From: Pseudomonas sp. GM50
GTDB lineage: Bacteria; Pseudomonadota; Gammaproteobacteria; Pseudomonadales; Pseudomonadaceae
NCBI RefSeq assembly: GCF_000282375.1
Contig: NZ_AKJK01000047.1
Location: 1 to 64,000 of the forward strand
Length of the DNA: 64,000 bases
Direction: 5' to 3'
In this document: piece after piece, positions 11,348 to 20,662 of the stretch
Layout: each line of letters begins with the position of its first letter
Position numbering within the stretch: the stretch's first letter is position 1
Notes under the pieces: generated by a model
The model's database searches: none
Told to the model about the DNA's origin: nothing
The model's input: the letters and a program-made list of their open reading frames with translations, nothing else
Translations under genes and position numbers: made by a program

Positions 11348-11624
11348 AGCTATGTTCTCTTTGTGTGCATACCAATGGACAAGGGTGCTGGCCCCTAATG
11401 GTGCCAGTGGGCCGGTTATTAGTTCCAGCCGCGCAGCTTGGAGTTTAGGCAGGTTCCGGGGGTTCCGTAATCTTTTGCGAAACATTCCTTGAAAACACTG
11501 ATTTTGAGCCGCTCGGCCCGGGGCTGACGCTTTGTCTAGACTTTGGCTTGAGGCGCGCCTTGCCAGTGAGGTACGGGCAGCGCCAGAATGCCGCTATCTG
11601 CCCCGCCTGATGTAAGGAAGCCCG

Positions 11625-14063
11625 ATGCCTGATCCTGTTGCTGCCAGCTTGCGTCTAGCGCCTGAAGCGCTGACCCGTCCGTTTTCCGCTGAACAGTTCA
11701 GCTTCTCTACCACCAATGATCTGGAGCCCTTCCGCGGTGTGCTTGGCCAGGAACGCGCGGTCGAAGCCTTGCAGTTCGGTGTGGCCATGCCACGCCCCGG
11801 TTACAACGTATTCGTCATGGGCGAGCCCGGCACCGGCCGGTTTTCGTTCGTCAAACGCTACCTCAAGGCCGAAGGCAAGCGCCTGCAGACCCCGGCGGAC
11901 TGGGTTTACGTCAATAATTTCGATGAGCCGCGCGAGCCTCGTGCGTTGGAATTGCCGTCGGGCACCGCCGGTGCCTTCATCGGCGACATCAACGGTTTGA
12001 TCGACAACCTGCTGGCGACCTTTCCGGCGGTGTTCGAGCACCCGTCCTATCAGCAGAAGAAAAGCGCCATCGACCGCGCTTTCAACCAGCGTTATGACCG
12101 TGCACTGGATGTGATCGAGCGTCTGGCGCTGGAGAAAGAGGTCGCGCTCTACCGCGACAGCAGCAACATCGCCTTCACCCCGATGAGCGAAGGCAAGGCA
12201 CTGGATGAGGCTGAGTTCGCCCAGTTGCCGGAAGCCGAGCGCGAACGCTTTCACGAGGACATTTCCGGGCTGGAAGAGCGATTGAACGAAGAGCTCGCCA
12301 GCCTTCCGCAATGGAAGCGCGAGTCGAGCAATCAACTGCGTCAGCTCAACGAAGAAACCATCACCCTGGCCTTGCAGCCATTGCTCGCGCCGTTGTCGGA
12401 AAAATACGCGGAAAACGCCGGCGTTTGCGGTTACCTGCAAGCGATGCAGGTGTACCTGCTCAAGACGGTGGTCGAGCAACTGGTGGACGACAGCAAGACC
12501 GACGCCATCGCCCGCAAATTGCTCGAAGAGCAATACGCCCCGAGCCTGGTGGTCGGTCATCCGTTCAGCGGCGGCGCGCCCGTGGTGTTCGAGCCGCACC
12601 CGACCTACGACAACCTGTTCGGCCGCATTGAATACAGCACCGATCAGGGTGCGCTCTACACCACCTATCGGCAGCTGCGACCGGGTGCGCTGCACCGGGC
12701 CAACGGCGGTTTCCTGATTCTCGAAGCGGAAAAAATGCTCAGCGAGCCTTTTGTCTGGGATGCGCTCAAGCGCGCCATACAATCGCGCAAGCTGAAAATG
12801 GAATCACCACTGGGTGAGTTGGGCCGTCTGGCCACCGTGACGCTGACACCGCAACACATTCCGTTGCAGGTCAAAGTCGTCATCATCGGCGCCCGACAGC
12901 TCTACTACACGTTGCAAGACCTCGATCCGGACTTCCAGGAGATGTTCCGTGTCCTGGTGGATTTCGACGAAGACATCCCTATGGTCGACGAGAGCCTGGA
13001 GCAATTCGCCCAATTGCTCAAAACTCGTACGTCCGAGGAAGGCATGGCACCGCTGACCGCCGATGCGGTGGCGCGCCTGGCGACTTACAGCGCGCGTCTG
13101 GCAGAACATCAGGGCCGTCTGTCGGCGCGGATCGGCGATCTGTTCCAACTGGTCAGCGAGGCGGATTTCATTCGCGACCTGGCGGGCGACGACATGACCG
13201 ACGCCGGGCACATCGAGCGTGCGCTCAAGGCCAAGGCCACCCGCACCGGGCGCGTTTCGGCGCGGATTCTCGATGACATGCTGGCGGGGATCATCCTGAT
13301 CGACACCGATGGCGCGGCGGTCGGCAAGTGCAACGGGTTGACGGTACTGGAAGTCGGCGATTCGGCCTTCGGGGTGCCGGCGCGGATTTCCGCCACGGTT
13401 TATCCGGGCGGCAGCGGCATCGTCGACATCGAGCGCGAGGTCAACCTCGGCCAGCCGATTCACTCCAAAGGCGTGATGATCCTCACCGGGTATCTGGGCA
13501 GCCGTTATGCCCAGGAATTCCCGCTGGCGATTTCCGCGAGTATCGCTCTGGAGCAGTCCTACGGTTATGTCGACGGTGACAGCGCGTCTCTTGGCGAAGC
13601 GTGCACGCTGATCTCGGCCTTGTCGAAAACCCCGCTCAAGCAGTGCTTCGCGATTACCGGCTCGATCAATCAGTTCGGTGAAGTGCAGGCGGTGGGTGGG
13701 GTCAACGAGAAGATCGAAGGTTTCTTCCGACTCTGCGAAGCCCGTGGTTTGACGGGGGAGCAAGGGGCGATCATTCCTCAGGCCAACGTTGCCACGCTGA
13801 TGCTCGACGAGAAGGTATTGGCGGCGGTGCGGGCGGGGCAGTTCCATGTCTACGCAGTGCGCCAGGCCGACGAGGCCTTGAGCCTGTTGGTCGGCGAGCC
13901 GGCCGGTGCACCGGATGAAAATGGCGCATTCCCTGAAGGCAGCATCAACGCGCGGGTAGTGGAACGCTTGCGGGTGATTGCGGAAATGATCAGCGAGGAA
14001 GACCTCAAGGAAGCCGAAAAGGAGTTGGCGCAGGAAGCAATGCTGGAAATCAAACCGGCCTGA
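11625..14063 (+). CDS. Lon-type ATP-dependent protease (AAA + S16 protease domain)
   Basis: This 812-aa protein joins a divergent AAA module to a C-terminal Lon (S16) protease domain. The protease dyad is visible: Ser653 in GDSAS and Lys696 in AVGGVNEKIEGF. The nucleotide-binding P-loop GEPGTGRFSF (about 66) has Arg where classical Walker A has Lys. A long helical insertion (about 130-270) separates parts of the AAA core. It belongs to the Lon-related group distinct from housekeeping LonA, which lacks this arrangement and has a LAN domain. The position matches my memory of PA4576. Substrates are unknown. Confidence 0.85.
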   Translation: MPDPVAASLRLAPEALTRPFSAEQFSFSTTNDLEPFRGVLGQERAVEALQFGVAMPRPGYNVFVMGEPGTGRFSFVKRYLKAEGKRLQTPADWVYVNNFDEPREPRALELPSGTAGAFIGDINGLIDNLLATFPAVFEHPSYQQKKSAIDRAFNQRYDRALDVIERLALEKEVALYRDSSNIAFTPMSEGKALDEAEFAQLPEAERERFHEDISGLEERLNEELASLPQWKRESSNQLRQLNEETITLALQPLLAPLSEKYAENAGVCGYLQAMQVYLLKTVVEQLVDDSKTDAIARKLLEEQYAPSLVVGHPFSGGAPVVFEPHPTYDNLFGRIEYSTDQGALYTTYRQLRPGALHRANGGFLILEAEKMLSEPFVWDALKRAIQSRKLKMESPLGELGRLATVTLTPQHIPLQVKVVIIGARQLYYTLQDLDPDFQEMFRVLVDFDEDIPMVDESLEQFAQLLKTRTSEEGMAPLTADAVARLATYSARLAEHQGRLSARIGDLFQLVSEADFIRDLAGDDMTDAGHIERALKAKATRTGRVSARILDDMLAGIILIDTDGAAVGKCNGLTVLEVGDSAFGVPARISATVYPGGSGIVDIEREVNLGQPIHSKGVMILTGYLGSRYAQEFPLAISASIALEQSYGYVDGDSASLGEACTLISALSKTPLKQCFAITGSINQFGEVQAVGGVNEKIEGFFRLCEARGLTGEQGAIIPQANVATLMLDEKVLAAVRAGQFHVYAVRQADEALSLLVGEPAGAPDENGAFPEGSINARVVERLRVIAEMISEEDLKEAEKELAQEAMLEIKPA

Positions 14064-14090
14064 GTTGTCCGCCAAAAGTAGCAAGCTTCC

Positions 14091-14240
14091 TGTGGCGAGG
14101 GGGCTTGCTGTGGCGAGGGGGCTTGCCCCCGTTCGGCTGCGAAGCAGTCGTAAACGATGGATACGGTGTTTCTAATCAACCGCTTCAGCCGCTTTCGGGG
14201 CCGCTTCGCGGCCCAACGGGGGCAAGCCCCCTCGCCACAA
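14091..14240. repeat. REP element pair, family 3, with a truncated extra copy
   Basis: Inverted arms TGTGGCGAGGGGGCTTGCCC (from 14109) and GGGCAAGCCCCCTCGCCACA (to 14239) flank a loop of about 85 nt. The loop holds its own GGGCCGCTTCGCGGCCC hairpin. An 18-nt partial copy of the left arm (14091-14108) abuts the full copy. The region from the protease stop to the next gene (14064-14407) holds nothing else I can name. Confidence 0.85.
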
Positions 14241-14407
14241 TTATGGCGTCAATATTCACACGGTGACCACTCGGCACCTTCTGGTCTCGGTTCGCGTGCG
14301 AGCCAGACTTTTCTTCTATTATCTGCTCAAGGATATCGACAGTAATCACTGGATCGAGACAGCCTTCCCGTGGAGGCTGAAGACCGGATCTACCGAGGGT
14401 CGCCGCC

Positions 14408-14749
14408 ATGTCGCGCAACCTCTGCCTCACCCGTCAATGCCTGGGTCTTGTGACTCGTATCGAATGTGCTATCCGCCCGCTGGCGGGAGATACGGGCATG
14501 TGGACCTTGCTCTTCGCCGCCGGAATGGCCGGCGAGCAGCCTTCTGCCATCAAGGCCCAAGGCCCGTTCCGTGGGCCTGTCGTGGCTGAATCGATCCTCG
14601 ACACTATTGTTGAAAGCCTGACTTTGCATGGCTACGAACTGGCCGACGACCCGCAAATCTGGTGTCTGCATTTGCAAGCCCAGTTGCGAGAGATCAATGG
14701 TGGTCGTTACCGCAACCTCAGCGGTCCCGAGTTTCGGCCCGAGCACTGA
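14408..14749 (+). CDS. Conserved Pseudomonas hypothetical protein (PA4575-like)
   Basis: The 113-aa soluble protein has a GAGGG ribosome site 9 bp before its ATG. It has no signal peptide, membrane segment or recognised domain. The neighbourhood after the Lon-type protease matches PA4575 as I remember it. The C-terminus nearly meets the convergent lipoprotein gene (5-bp gap). Function is unknown. Confidence 0.7.
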   Translation: MSRNLCLTRQCLGLVTRIECAIRPLAGDTGMWTLLFAAGMAGEQPSAIKAQGPFRGPVVAESILDTIVESLTLHGYELADDPQIWCLHLQAQLREINGGRYRNLSGPEFRPEH

Positions 14750-14754
14750 ACAGA

Positions 14755-16584
14755 CTATTGATCAAGGTTGCCTGGCTCTGCCTTGTCGAGTTTGACCTCG
14801 AACCCATATTGCACGGTGGTGAGGTTGGTTCGCTGATAAGTTTCCAGACGTGTGGGCTGGCCATAGAAATAATGCACCGCGAATAACGCCGGGCCTTGCG
14901 CGCTGGCGTCGTGACTGACCGAAAGAATCTCCTTCAAATAGTTGCCACTGTCGTCCTTGGCGAAAAAACGCCAGTCCTGGGCTGGAAACAGTTTCAAATC
15001 CACCACCAACGCATTCCCTTTGAGCTCAAGGCCTTTGGGTAACTGGCGGGTGTCGTACGTTTGCCGGTCGACAGTCGCCAGGTACTGCGGCATGGAGCCC
15101 ACGGCGTAGGCCGGGGTTTCTGGAAACAGGTTCAGATCATAGGTGATGTCGCCGCGTATCGGGTCGACCTGATACGCCTCCGGCGGCAGCTCGATCGGCC
15201 CATCGCGCTGGCCGTTGCGGTCTTGGGTAAAGAACGTCACCGGGCTTTCGCCGGGATTGAAAGAGGTGCCGAGCAGCTCGTCATTGAAGCTTCTGGGGTG
15301 ATCGAATTCGATGCGCGCGGCACTCGGGTCATCCACTGACTGACTGATGCTGATACTTTTTTTCAGTTGTTCCTCGCCCAGCGTTGCGCCCTTGAGCCAG
15401 GTCGCGGCCTGGTCGTCATACACCACCACCGGCAGGGTCAGTGGCTGGATGGTTTTTTCCGTGGTGTGCGGGTCGAAGCGGCGTATAGGCAGGTCGAGGT
15501 CCTTGTGGGTCACCGTGACCGTCGAGAAGTCCAGCAGGCTGACTTCGACGGTGTCGATCGGCCCGTTGAAGTAGACCTTGGTGTAATGCCGGGTTTGTTG
15601 CTTTTCAAACGCACGCTGCTCGTCATCGAGCTGTTTTTCGAACGCTTCGCTCCAGGTCTTCTGCTGTTGTATTTGCGCCAGTTGTTTTTGATAAAACTCA
15701 ATTTGTGCGGCGGTTTCGTTGATCGCACCCGAGCGCGAGAGGAATTGCCCGGTGGCGTCCCTGGCCTGAACGATCAGTGGGTTGAGTGATGTGTCACGTA
15801 TCTCGGGGGCCAGCGGCGCGCTGTTACTGAATTCGATTTCGGCGTAGTTATCGCCCAGTTTCAATAAGGTGACACTGAGATTGTCGTTGGTGCGAGTCTG
15901 GCCGACGTCCTTTTTCGTCAGGTCGAAACTGTAGAGCCGGCGTGGGGCGATGACTTCCACCTTGCCTTGCAGGCTCACCGGTTGTGGTTGGTTCTTCTTA
16001 TCCACATCCAGGCCTTCGATGAAGGGGTAGGTCACCGTCAAATCATCGGGGTTGGTCAGGTTGGAGCTCGACGGGCTCAGCTGAATGCCGGGGTCGGTTT
16101 CCGACCATTCCGGCTGGAAGGGGATGACGCGCTTGTTGCTCAGGGTCACCGATTGCCATTCCAGGCCATGAGGAAAAGGGAACGCGCCCGGAATGTTGAA
16201 GTTGAAAGGGAATACCGGCTGCAGATCGGTCAGGTAATCCGAGCTGGACTCCTTGTGCAGCACGAACAGACCGTTGATGTAGGTGTCGACCAGCGCCTGG
16301 GGCGTGGGATAGTGCTTGAGCACTGCGAGAGCATCTTCGCCGTATTCGGTGACCACTGGTTTGGTGTCGAGCCTGAGTTGCGCGCGTTCGAGCAACAGGA
16401 GTGAGCCGCCGAGTTCGGCCACGGCATCCTTGAGTTTGGGATCCTCGATCGTCTCCAGGGATTGTTCGAACTGTGCGATCTTTTCTTCGAGGCTGCCCTG
16501 ACGTTTCTCATCACTGGGTGAACAACCACCGAGCAGCAACATGAGGCAAAGTCCGGCACTCGTTAAAGGCAATCGCACATCCAT
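14755..16584 (-). CDS. Large putative lipoprotein of unknown function
   Basis: The 609-aa product carries a type II signal peptide with lipobox LLGGC (Cys21). A predicted coiled coil (about 28-80) follows. Then comes a long region rich in short beta-strand patterns, with many DYA, VEV and VTV alternations, and a glutamine-rich coiled segment near 310-350. It has no catalytic motif I recognise. The start MDVRLPLTSAG is chosen because it gives the lipobox; an upstream ATG would add 24 charged residues before the signal. It is divergent from the UPF0114 gene. Confidence 0.78.
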   Translation of the reverse strand: MDVRLPLTSAGLCLMLLLGGCSPSDEKRQGSLEEKIAQFEQSLETIEDPKLKDAVAELGGSLLLLERAQLRLDTKPVVTEYGEDALAVLKHYPTPQALVDTYINGLFVLHKESSSDYLTDLQPVFPFNFNIPGAFPFPHGLEWQSVTLSNKRVIPFQPEWSETDPGIQLSPSSSNLTNPDDLTVTYPFIEGLDVDKKNQPQPVSLQGKVEVIAPRRLYSFDLTKKDVGQTRTNDNLSVTLLKLGDNYAEIEFSNSAPLAPEIRDTSLNPLIVQARDATGQFLSRSGAINETAAQIEFYQKQLAQIQQQKTWSEAFEKQLDDEQRAFEKQQTRHYTKVYFNGPIDTVEVSLLDFSTVTVTHKDLDLPIRRFDPHTTEKTIQPLTLPVVVYDDQAATWLKGATLGEEQLKKSISISQSVDDPSAARIEFDHPRSFNDELLGTSFNPGESPVTFFTQDRNGQRDGPIELPPEAYQVDPIRGDITYDLNLFPETPAYAVGSMPQYLATVDRQTYDTRQLPKGLELKGNALVVDLKLFPAQDWRFFAKDDSGNYLKEILSVSHDASAQGPALFAVHYFYGQPTRLETYQRTNLTTVQYGFEVKLDKAEPGNLDQ

Positions 16585-16744
16585 TTCCAGTCTTCCTGTC
16601 CGACGTCGCTGACCTGTCAATGATCTGGACACTAGCAGAAAAACTTTGTCACACACACGCAGGTTGCGGATTTTCCGGCGGTTTCTGGGTGTAACAGGTG
16701 GCTGTTATACTCGCCGCCATTTCCAGCCCCTTGTGTGAGATTCA

Positions 16745-17233
16745 ATGGAACGCTTTATCGAAAATGCAATGTACGCCTCCCGCTGGTTACTGGCGCCGAT
16801 CTATTTCGGTTTGTCCCTGGGCTTGCTGGCGTTGGCACTGAAATTCTTCCAGGAAGTCTTCCACGTCATTCCTAACGTGTTCTCGATGGCCGAGTCGGAT
16901 CTGATTCTGGTACTGCTGTCGCTGATCGACATGGCGCTGGTGGGCGGCTTGCTGGTGATGGTGATGATCTCTGGCTATGAGAACTTCGTTTCTCAGCTGG
17001 ATATCGACGACAGCAAGGAAAAGCTCAACTGGCTGGGCACCATGGATTCGTCTTCGTTGAAGATGAAGGTCGCAGCGTCCATCGTGGCGATTTCGTCGAT
17101 CCACCTGCTACGGATCTTCATGGACGCCAAGAACGTCGATCCCGAGCATTTGAAGTGGTACGTGGTCATCCACATGACGTTCGTGGTGTCGGCATTTGCC
17201 ATGGGCTATCTGGACAAGCTGACCAAGCACTGA
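16745..17233 (+). CDS. UPF0114 (YqhA / TIGR00645) family membrane protein
   Basis: The 162-aa inner-membrane protein begins [20 protein letters not shown], the typical family opening, and has about four TM helices (17-38, 55-80, 110-125, 137-155). The conserved [17 protein letters not shown] motif is present. Biochemical role is unknown. A TATACT -10-like hexamer lies at 16705-16710, upstream of a short leader. A REPIN follows. Confidence 0.9.
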   Translation: MERFIENAMYASRWLLAPIYFGLSLGLLALALKFFQEVFHVIPNVFSMAESDLILVLLSLIDMALVGGLLVMVMISGYENFVSQLDIDDSKEKLNWLGTMDSSSLKMKVAASIVAISSIHLLRIFMDAKNVDPEHLKWYVVIHMTFVVSAFAMGYLDKLTKH

Positions 17234-17245
17234 TCTGCACCGCCC

Positions 17246-17354
17246 TTGTAGGAGCGAGCGGTGCGGCGATCCGACTTGCCCGCGAAGGCGGCGTAACAGG
17301 CAACACTTATGTCGACTGACACGGCCTCTTCGCGGGCAAGCCTCGCTCCTACAG
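17246..17354. repeat. REPIN, family 1, with one expanded arm
   Basis: The right arm (CTTCGCGGGCAAGCCTCGCT, to 17354) is standard. The left arm is interrupted by extra bases (GGTGCGGCGATCC region) between its two halves. From 17275 to 17355 it matches the repeat at 19527-19607 with a single mismatch, loop included. Confidence 0.88.
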
Positions 17355-17459
17355 GAATCGGTGTGAAACAGACGGGTGGTGTCGTCTGTGGCTTGTACTT
17401 TGGCCCGCCGAGGCATATCCATGTAGAAGTCCTGGCTCGCCACTGCCTGAGGTGCGCTC

Positions 17460-17756
17460 ATGAACCTGCAAGAGCTGAATGCGTATGCCGTCGCCGGAAA
17501 GGTCGATGAGCTGAACCTGATCTCGATGGAAGGCGTGTTTTACGTGCTGGAAGCACGGATGCATGGCGCGGGGCATCCATTGCGCGATGCGCATGGCGAG
17601 ATATTGCATCTGCGCTCGGTCGAGCATGCGCGTGAAGTGCTTCATGCCTTTCCCAAGTTGTCGTTCAACGTCGTGCATACCTCGGTTCAGGATGAAATGT
17701 GCGGTGCCAGCACCGAAGAAAGCCTGAAAGTACCGATCACCTTCCGCTCCGCGTGA
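17460..17756 (+). CDS. Conserved hypothetical protein, probably DUF6482 family
   Basis: The 98-aa soluble protein MNLQELNAYAVAGKVDEL resembles a small Pseudomonas family that I believe is DUF6482. It is an alpha/beta protein with no signal peptide or catalytic motif. The REP-flanked position between the UPF0114 gene and fklB is conserved in Pseudomonas to my recollection. Function is unknown. Confidence 0.75.
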   Translation: MNLQELNAYAVAGKVDELNLISMEGVFYVLEARMHGAGHPLRDAHGEILHLRSVEHAREVLHAFPKLSFNVVHTSVQDEMCGASTEESLKVPITFRSA

Positions 17757-17886
17757 CAGGGCCGACACGGCTCATCAACGTGACGGCATCTGTGCTAGTC
17801 TGCTCGCCCTTTTGATTCCGGGCGCTCCGGGATGCGCTGTGCACGCACGGCAAGTTCCAGGGCCGTCCGCACAACGGAGCAGTGTC

Positions 17887-18504
17887 ATGTCCGAAGTAAA
17901 TCTGTCCACCGACGAAACCCGCGTCAGCTACGGCATTGGCCGTCAGTTGGGCGACCAGCTGCGTGACAACCCGCCACCGGGCGTTAGCCTGGACGCGATC
18001 CTGGCTGGCCTGACCGACGCGTTCGCCGGCAAGCCAAGCCGTGTGGGTCAGGAAGAAATGTCCGCCAGCTTCAAGGTTATCCGCGAAATCATGCAAGCCG
18101 AAGCTGCAGCCAAGGCTGAAGCCGCTGCTGGCGAAGGCCTGGCTTTCCTGGCTGAAAACGCCAAGCGCGAAGGCATCACCACTCTGGCTTCCGGCCTGCA
18201 ATTCGAAGTGCTGACTCAAGGTGAAGGCGCCAAGCCAACCCGTGAAGATCAAGTGCGCACCCACTACCACGGCACCCTGATCGACGGCACTGTGTTCGAC
18301 AGCTCCTACGATCGTGGTCAGCCTGCAGAATTCCCGGTTGGCGGCGTCATCGCTGGCTGGACCGAAGCCCTGCAACTGATGAACGCCGGCAGCAAATGGC
18401 GTCTGTACGTGCCGAGCGAACTGGCTTACGGCGCTCAAGGCGTTGGCAGCATTCCGCCGCACAGCGTACTGGTATTCGACGTCGAACTGCTCGACGTTCT
18501 GTAA
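17887..18504 (+). CDS. fklB: FKBP-type peptidyl-prolyl cis-trans isomerase FklB
   Basis: This proline isomerase and folding helper is 205 aa. The N-terminal helical dimerisation part (1-90) contains RVSYGIGRQLGDQL and an Ala/Glu-rich linker helix. The C-terminal FKBP domain (about 115-205) shows VRTHYHGTLIDGTVFDSSYDRG, FPVGGVIAGWTEALQLM and the closing VELLDVL. It has no signal peptide, so it is probably cytoplasmic. The start is MSEVNLSTDET; a longer open frame upstream has no homology. Confidence 0.93.
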   Translation: MSEVNLSTDETRVSYGIGRQLGDQLRDNPPPGVSLDAILAGLTDAFAGKPSRVGQEEMSASFKVIREIMQAEAAAKAEAAAGEGLAFLAENAKREGITTLASGLQFEVLTQGEGAKPTREDQVRTHYHGTLIDGTVFDSSYDRGQPAEFPVGGVIAGWTEALQLMNAGSKWRLYVPSELAYGAQGVGSIPPHSVLVFDVELLDVL

Positions 18505-18524
18505 TCCTGGTAATCCCGTGATCT

Positions 18525-18614
18525 TGTAGGAGCGAGGCTTGCCCGCGAAGGCATCAACTCGGTTTCAAGCTTGAATCGAGTCGCCTGTTTCGCGAGCAAG
18601 CTTCGCTCCTACAG
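18525..18614. repeat. REPIN, family 1
   Basis: TTGTAGGAGCGAGGCTTGCC and its inverted partner (ending CTTCGCTCCTACAG) enclose a loop that itself has an inverted repeat (ACTCGGTTTCAAG / CTTGAATCGAGT). Confidence 0.88.
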
Positions 18615-18630
18615 GGATTTGCAGTGTTAC

Positions 18631-18888
18631 TCATAGTTCGATCTTGTTGTGCAGCTCACTCGTCGGGCGCAACGCCCGGGCATAGCAGAACAGAAACAGA
18701 TTGCGTACCAGTTCCTTGAGCACCACCGGCTCGCTGGAACTTAAGCCATTGACGTCCAGATCACCCTGATCCTGCAGCTCGTTCAAGGCTTCTTCTTCAA
18801 GCACCGCACAGACTTCCCCGGTTTCCCGATGCAGGATTCTGAGGTAGGGGTGTGGGCGGTCCAGCCAGGCATCGATCAAATAAGTCAT
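18631..18888 (-). CDS. Small conserved Pseudomonas protein (PA4570-like), probably iron-regulated
   Basis: The 85-aa soluble protein has no recognised domain. I start at MTYLIDAWLDRPHPY, which has a GGAGATGAG ribosome site; the ATG five codons upstream would place this site inside the gene. A promoter with an overlapping Fur-box-like palindrome lies just upstream (18915-18946), so it should be expressed under iron limitation. I recall PA4570 as an iron-responsive gene in P. aeruginosa, which agrees. Function is unknown. Confidence 0.75.
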   Translation of the reverse strand: MTYLIDAWLDRPHPYLRILHRETGEVCAVLEEEALNELQDQGDLDVNGLSSSEPVVLKELVRNLFLFCYARALRPTSELHNKIEL

Positions 18889-18914
18889 GAGTCTCATCTC
18901 CATTGATGGGTTTC

Positions 18915-18946
18915 AATGAGAATAATTCTTATTCATCAAATAGCAA
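18915..18946 (-). promoter_or_regulatory. Sigma-70 promoter overlapped by a Fur-box-like palindrome
   Basis: On the minus strand, -35 TTGCTA (18946-18941) and -10 TATTCT (18924-18919) are 16 bp apart. The 19-bp palindrome AATGAGAATAATTCTTATT (18915-18933) matches between halves at 8 of 9 positions and covers the -10 box. It fits the Pseudomonas Fur operator pattern of AATGAGAAT half sites. Confidence 0.75.
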
Positions 18947-19094
18947 GGGTCTATTGGCGGTTTGTATTTTTTTCTGCGGGGAAATTGCTGGGCGTCAAAG
19001 CGACTGGCGTTTGGCTACTGCGCGGGAATGCTGGGTGATGCGGGGAAGGGCGAAGCACCATCCCACGCCGGGCGCGGGATGGAATACAGCAGAC

Positions 19095-19436
19095 TCAGAC
19101 TTTTCTGACGAACTCGGATTTGAGTTTCATCGGGCCGATGCCATCGATCTTGCAGTCGATGTCGTGGTCGCCATCGCACAGGCGGATGTTCTTGACCTTG
19201 GTGCCCACCTTGACCACCAACGACGTGCCTTTGACCTTGAGGTCCTTGATCACGGTGATGGTATCGCCGTCCTGCAGGACATTGCCGACCGAATCCTTTT
19301 TCACGGTGTCATCGGAGGCCACTTCGGCTTCACCACTGGCGGACCACTCGTGGGCGCACTCCGGGCAGATCAGCTGTGCACCGTCTTCATAGGTGTATTC
19401 GGAATTGCATTTCGGGCAGGGTGGCAACGTGCTCAC
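19095..19436 (-). CDS. yjdM: PhnA/YjdM-family zinc ribbon protein
   Basis: The 113-aa protein has an N-terminal zinc ribbon (CPKC at 7-10 and CPEC at about 24-27) and the C-terminal PhnA domain with [24 protein letters not shown] and [24 protein letters not shown]. The family was once named for alkylphosphonate use, but the E. coli protein is not part of C-P lyase and its role is unclear. Monocistronic between a small iron-regulated gene and ispB. Confidence 0.92.
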   Translation of the reverse strand: MSTLPPCPKCNSEYTYEDGAQLICPECAHEWSASGEAEVASDDTVKKDSVGNVLQDGDTITVIKDLKVKGTSLVVKVGTKVKNIRLCDGDHDIDCKIDGIGPMKLKSEFVRKV

Positions 19437-19512
19437 TAAAGCTCCTTGGGTTCAGGATGGCTAAAAAGCGCACATTATATAGGGTTTATACGGGGAGGGG
19501 GCGACACATGAT

Positions 19513-19606
19513 TTGTAGGAGCGAGGCTTGCCCGCGAAGGCGGCGTAACAGACAACACTTATGTCGACTGACACGGCCTCTTCGCGGGCAAGCCTCGCTC
19601 CTACAG
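19513..19606. repeat. REPIN, family 1 (near-duplicate of 17246)
   Basis: Both arms are complete. The stretch 19527-19607 is identical to 17275-17355 apart from one base, including the loop with TTATGTCGACTGACACGGCC. Confidence 0.9.
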
Positions 19607-19614
19607 GGCGTGGA

Positions 19615-20583
19615 TCAGTGCGTTCGGGCTACCGCAAACTCGCTCAACTCAACCAACGCATCGCGGTATTCGCTGGCGGGCAGGGCGTCGAGGCACTTGA
19701 TCGCACGGGCCACGTAATCGCGGGCCAGTTGCGCGGTGTAATCCAGTGAACCGGAAGCTTCAACGGCTTCGCGAATGCTTTCCAGATCTTCGATGCCGCC
19801 TTTCTGGATCGCCCGACGAACCAGTGCGGCCTGCTCCGGAGTGCCTTCGCGCATGGTGTAGATCAGCGGCAGAGTCGGTTTACCTTCGGCCAGATCGTCG
19901 CCGACGTTCTTGCCCAGGGTTTCGGCGTCGCCACGATAATCCAGCAGGTCGTCGACCAATTGGAAAGCCACCCCCAGGTGATCGCCGAAGGTGCGCAGTG
20001 CTTCGCTCTGTTCCGGCGAGGCGCCGGCCAGGGCCGCGGCACTGTGGGTCGAGGCTTCGAAGAGCATCGCGGTTTTGCCGCGGATGACTTCCATGTAGGT
20101 TTCTTCGGTGGTGCTGGCGTCGCGGACCTTCGACAGTTGCAACACTTCGCCTTCAGCGATGATGCGCGTGGCTTGCGAAAGGATCTTCATCACCGGCATG
20201 GAGCCCAGTTCGACCATCATTTCGAAAGAACGCGAATACAGGAAGTCGCCCACCAGCACGCTCGGCGCGTTGCCCCACATGGCGTTGGCGGTCGAGCGGC
20301 CACGGCGCATGCCGGACATGTCGACGACGTCGTCGTGCAGCAGGGTGGCGGTGTGCAGGAACTCGATGGTCGCGGCCAACAGGCGCAGGTCGTCGCCTTC
20401 GCGGCCGAGTGCCTTGCCGCACAGCAGCACGAGCAACGGGCGCAGGCGTTTACCGCCAGCCGAGGTAATGTAGTCGCCGATTTTCGATACCAGCGGCACT
20501 CGGGAAGTCAGCTGTTTCTTGATGATGCCGTCGACGGCGCTAAAATCGTCCGCCACCGCGCGGTAGAAAGCTTGGGGTTGCAT
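19615..20583 (-). CDS. ispB: All-trans octaprenyl (polyprenyl) diphosphate synthase
   Basis: This enzyme elongates farnesyl diphosphate with isopentenyl units to make the ubiquinone side chain (Q-9 in Pseudomonas). The 322-aa product has both Asp-rich motifs: [15 protein letters not shown] at about 83-96 (first DDxxD) and QLVDDLLDY at about 209-217 (second). GGKRLRP (45-51) and the MEVIRGKTA segment are also typical. It is divergent from rplU-rpmA, with a promoter region of about 240 bp between them. Confidence 0.95.
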   Translation of the reverse strand: MQPQAFYRAVADDFSAVDGIIKKQLTSRVPLVSKIGDYITSAGGKRLRPLLVLLCGKALGREGDDLRLLAATIEFLHTATLLHDDVVDMSGMRRGRSTANAMWGNAPSVLVGDFLYSRSFEMMVELGSMPVMKILSQATRIIAEGEVLQLSKVRDASTTEETYMEVIRGKTAMLFEASTHSAAALAGASPEQSEALRTFGDHLGVAFQLVDDLLDYRGDAETLGKNVGDDLAEGKPTLPLIYTMREGTPEQAALVRRAIQKGGIEDLESIREAVEASGSLDYTAQLARDYVARAIKCLDALPASEYRDALVELSEFAVARTH

Positions 20584-20662
20584 CAGCGACAGTTGCTCCA
20601 GAAGGGTTGCGCGGCATGCTAGGACCCACGTCCGGGCCTGTCAAGGCGCGATGGACAGCCTC

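Noticed and set aside
11502..11530. CTTGAAA before the Lon-type gene as a sigma-32 promoter
   Set aside because: No CCCCAT-like -10 lies at the right spacing, unlike the clpB case.
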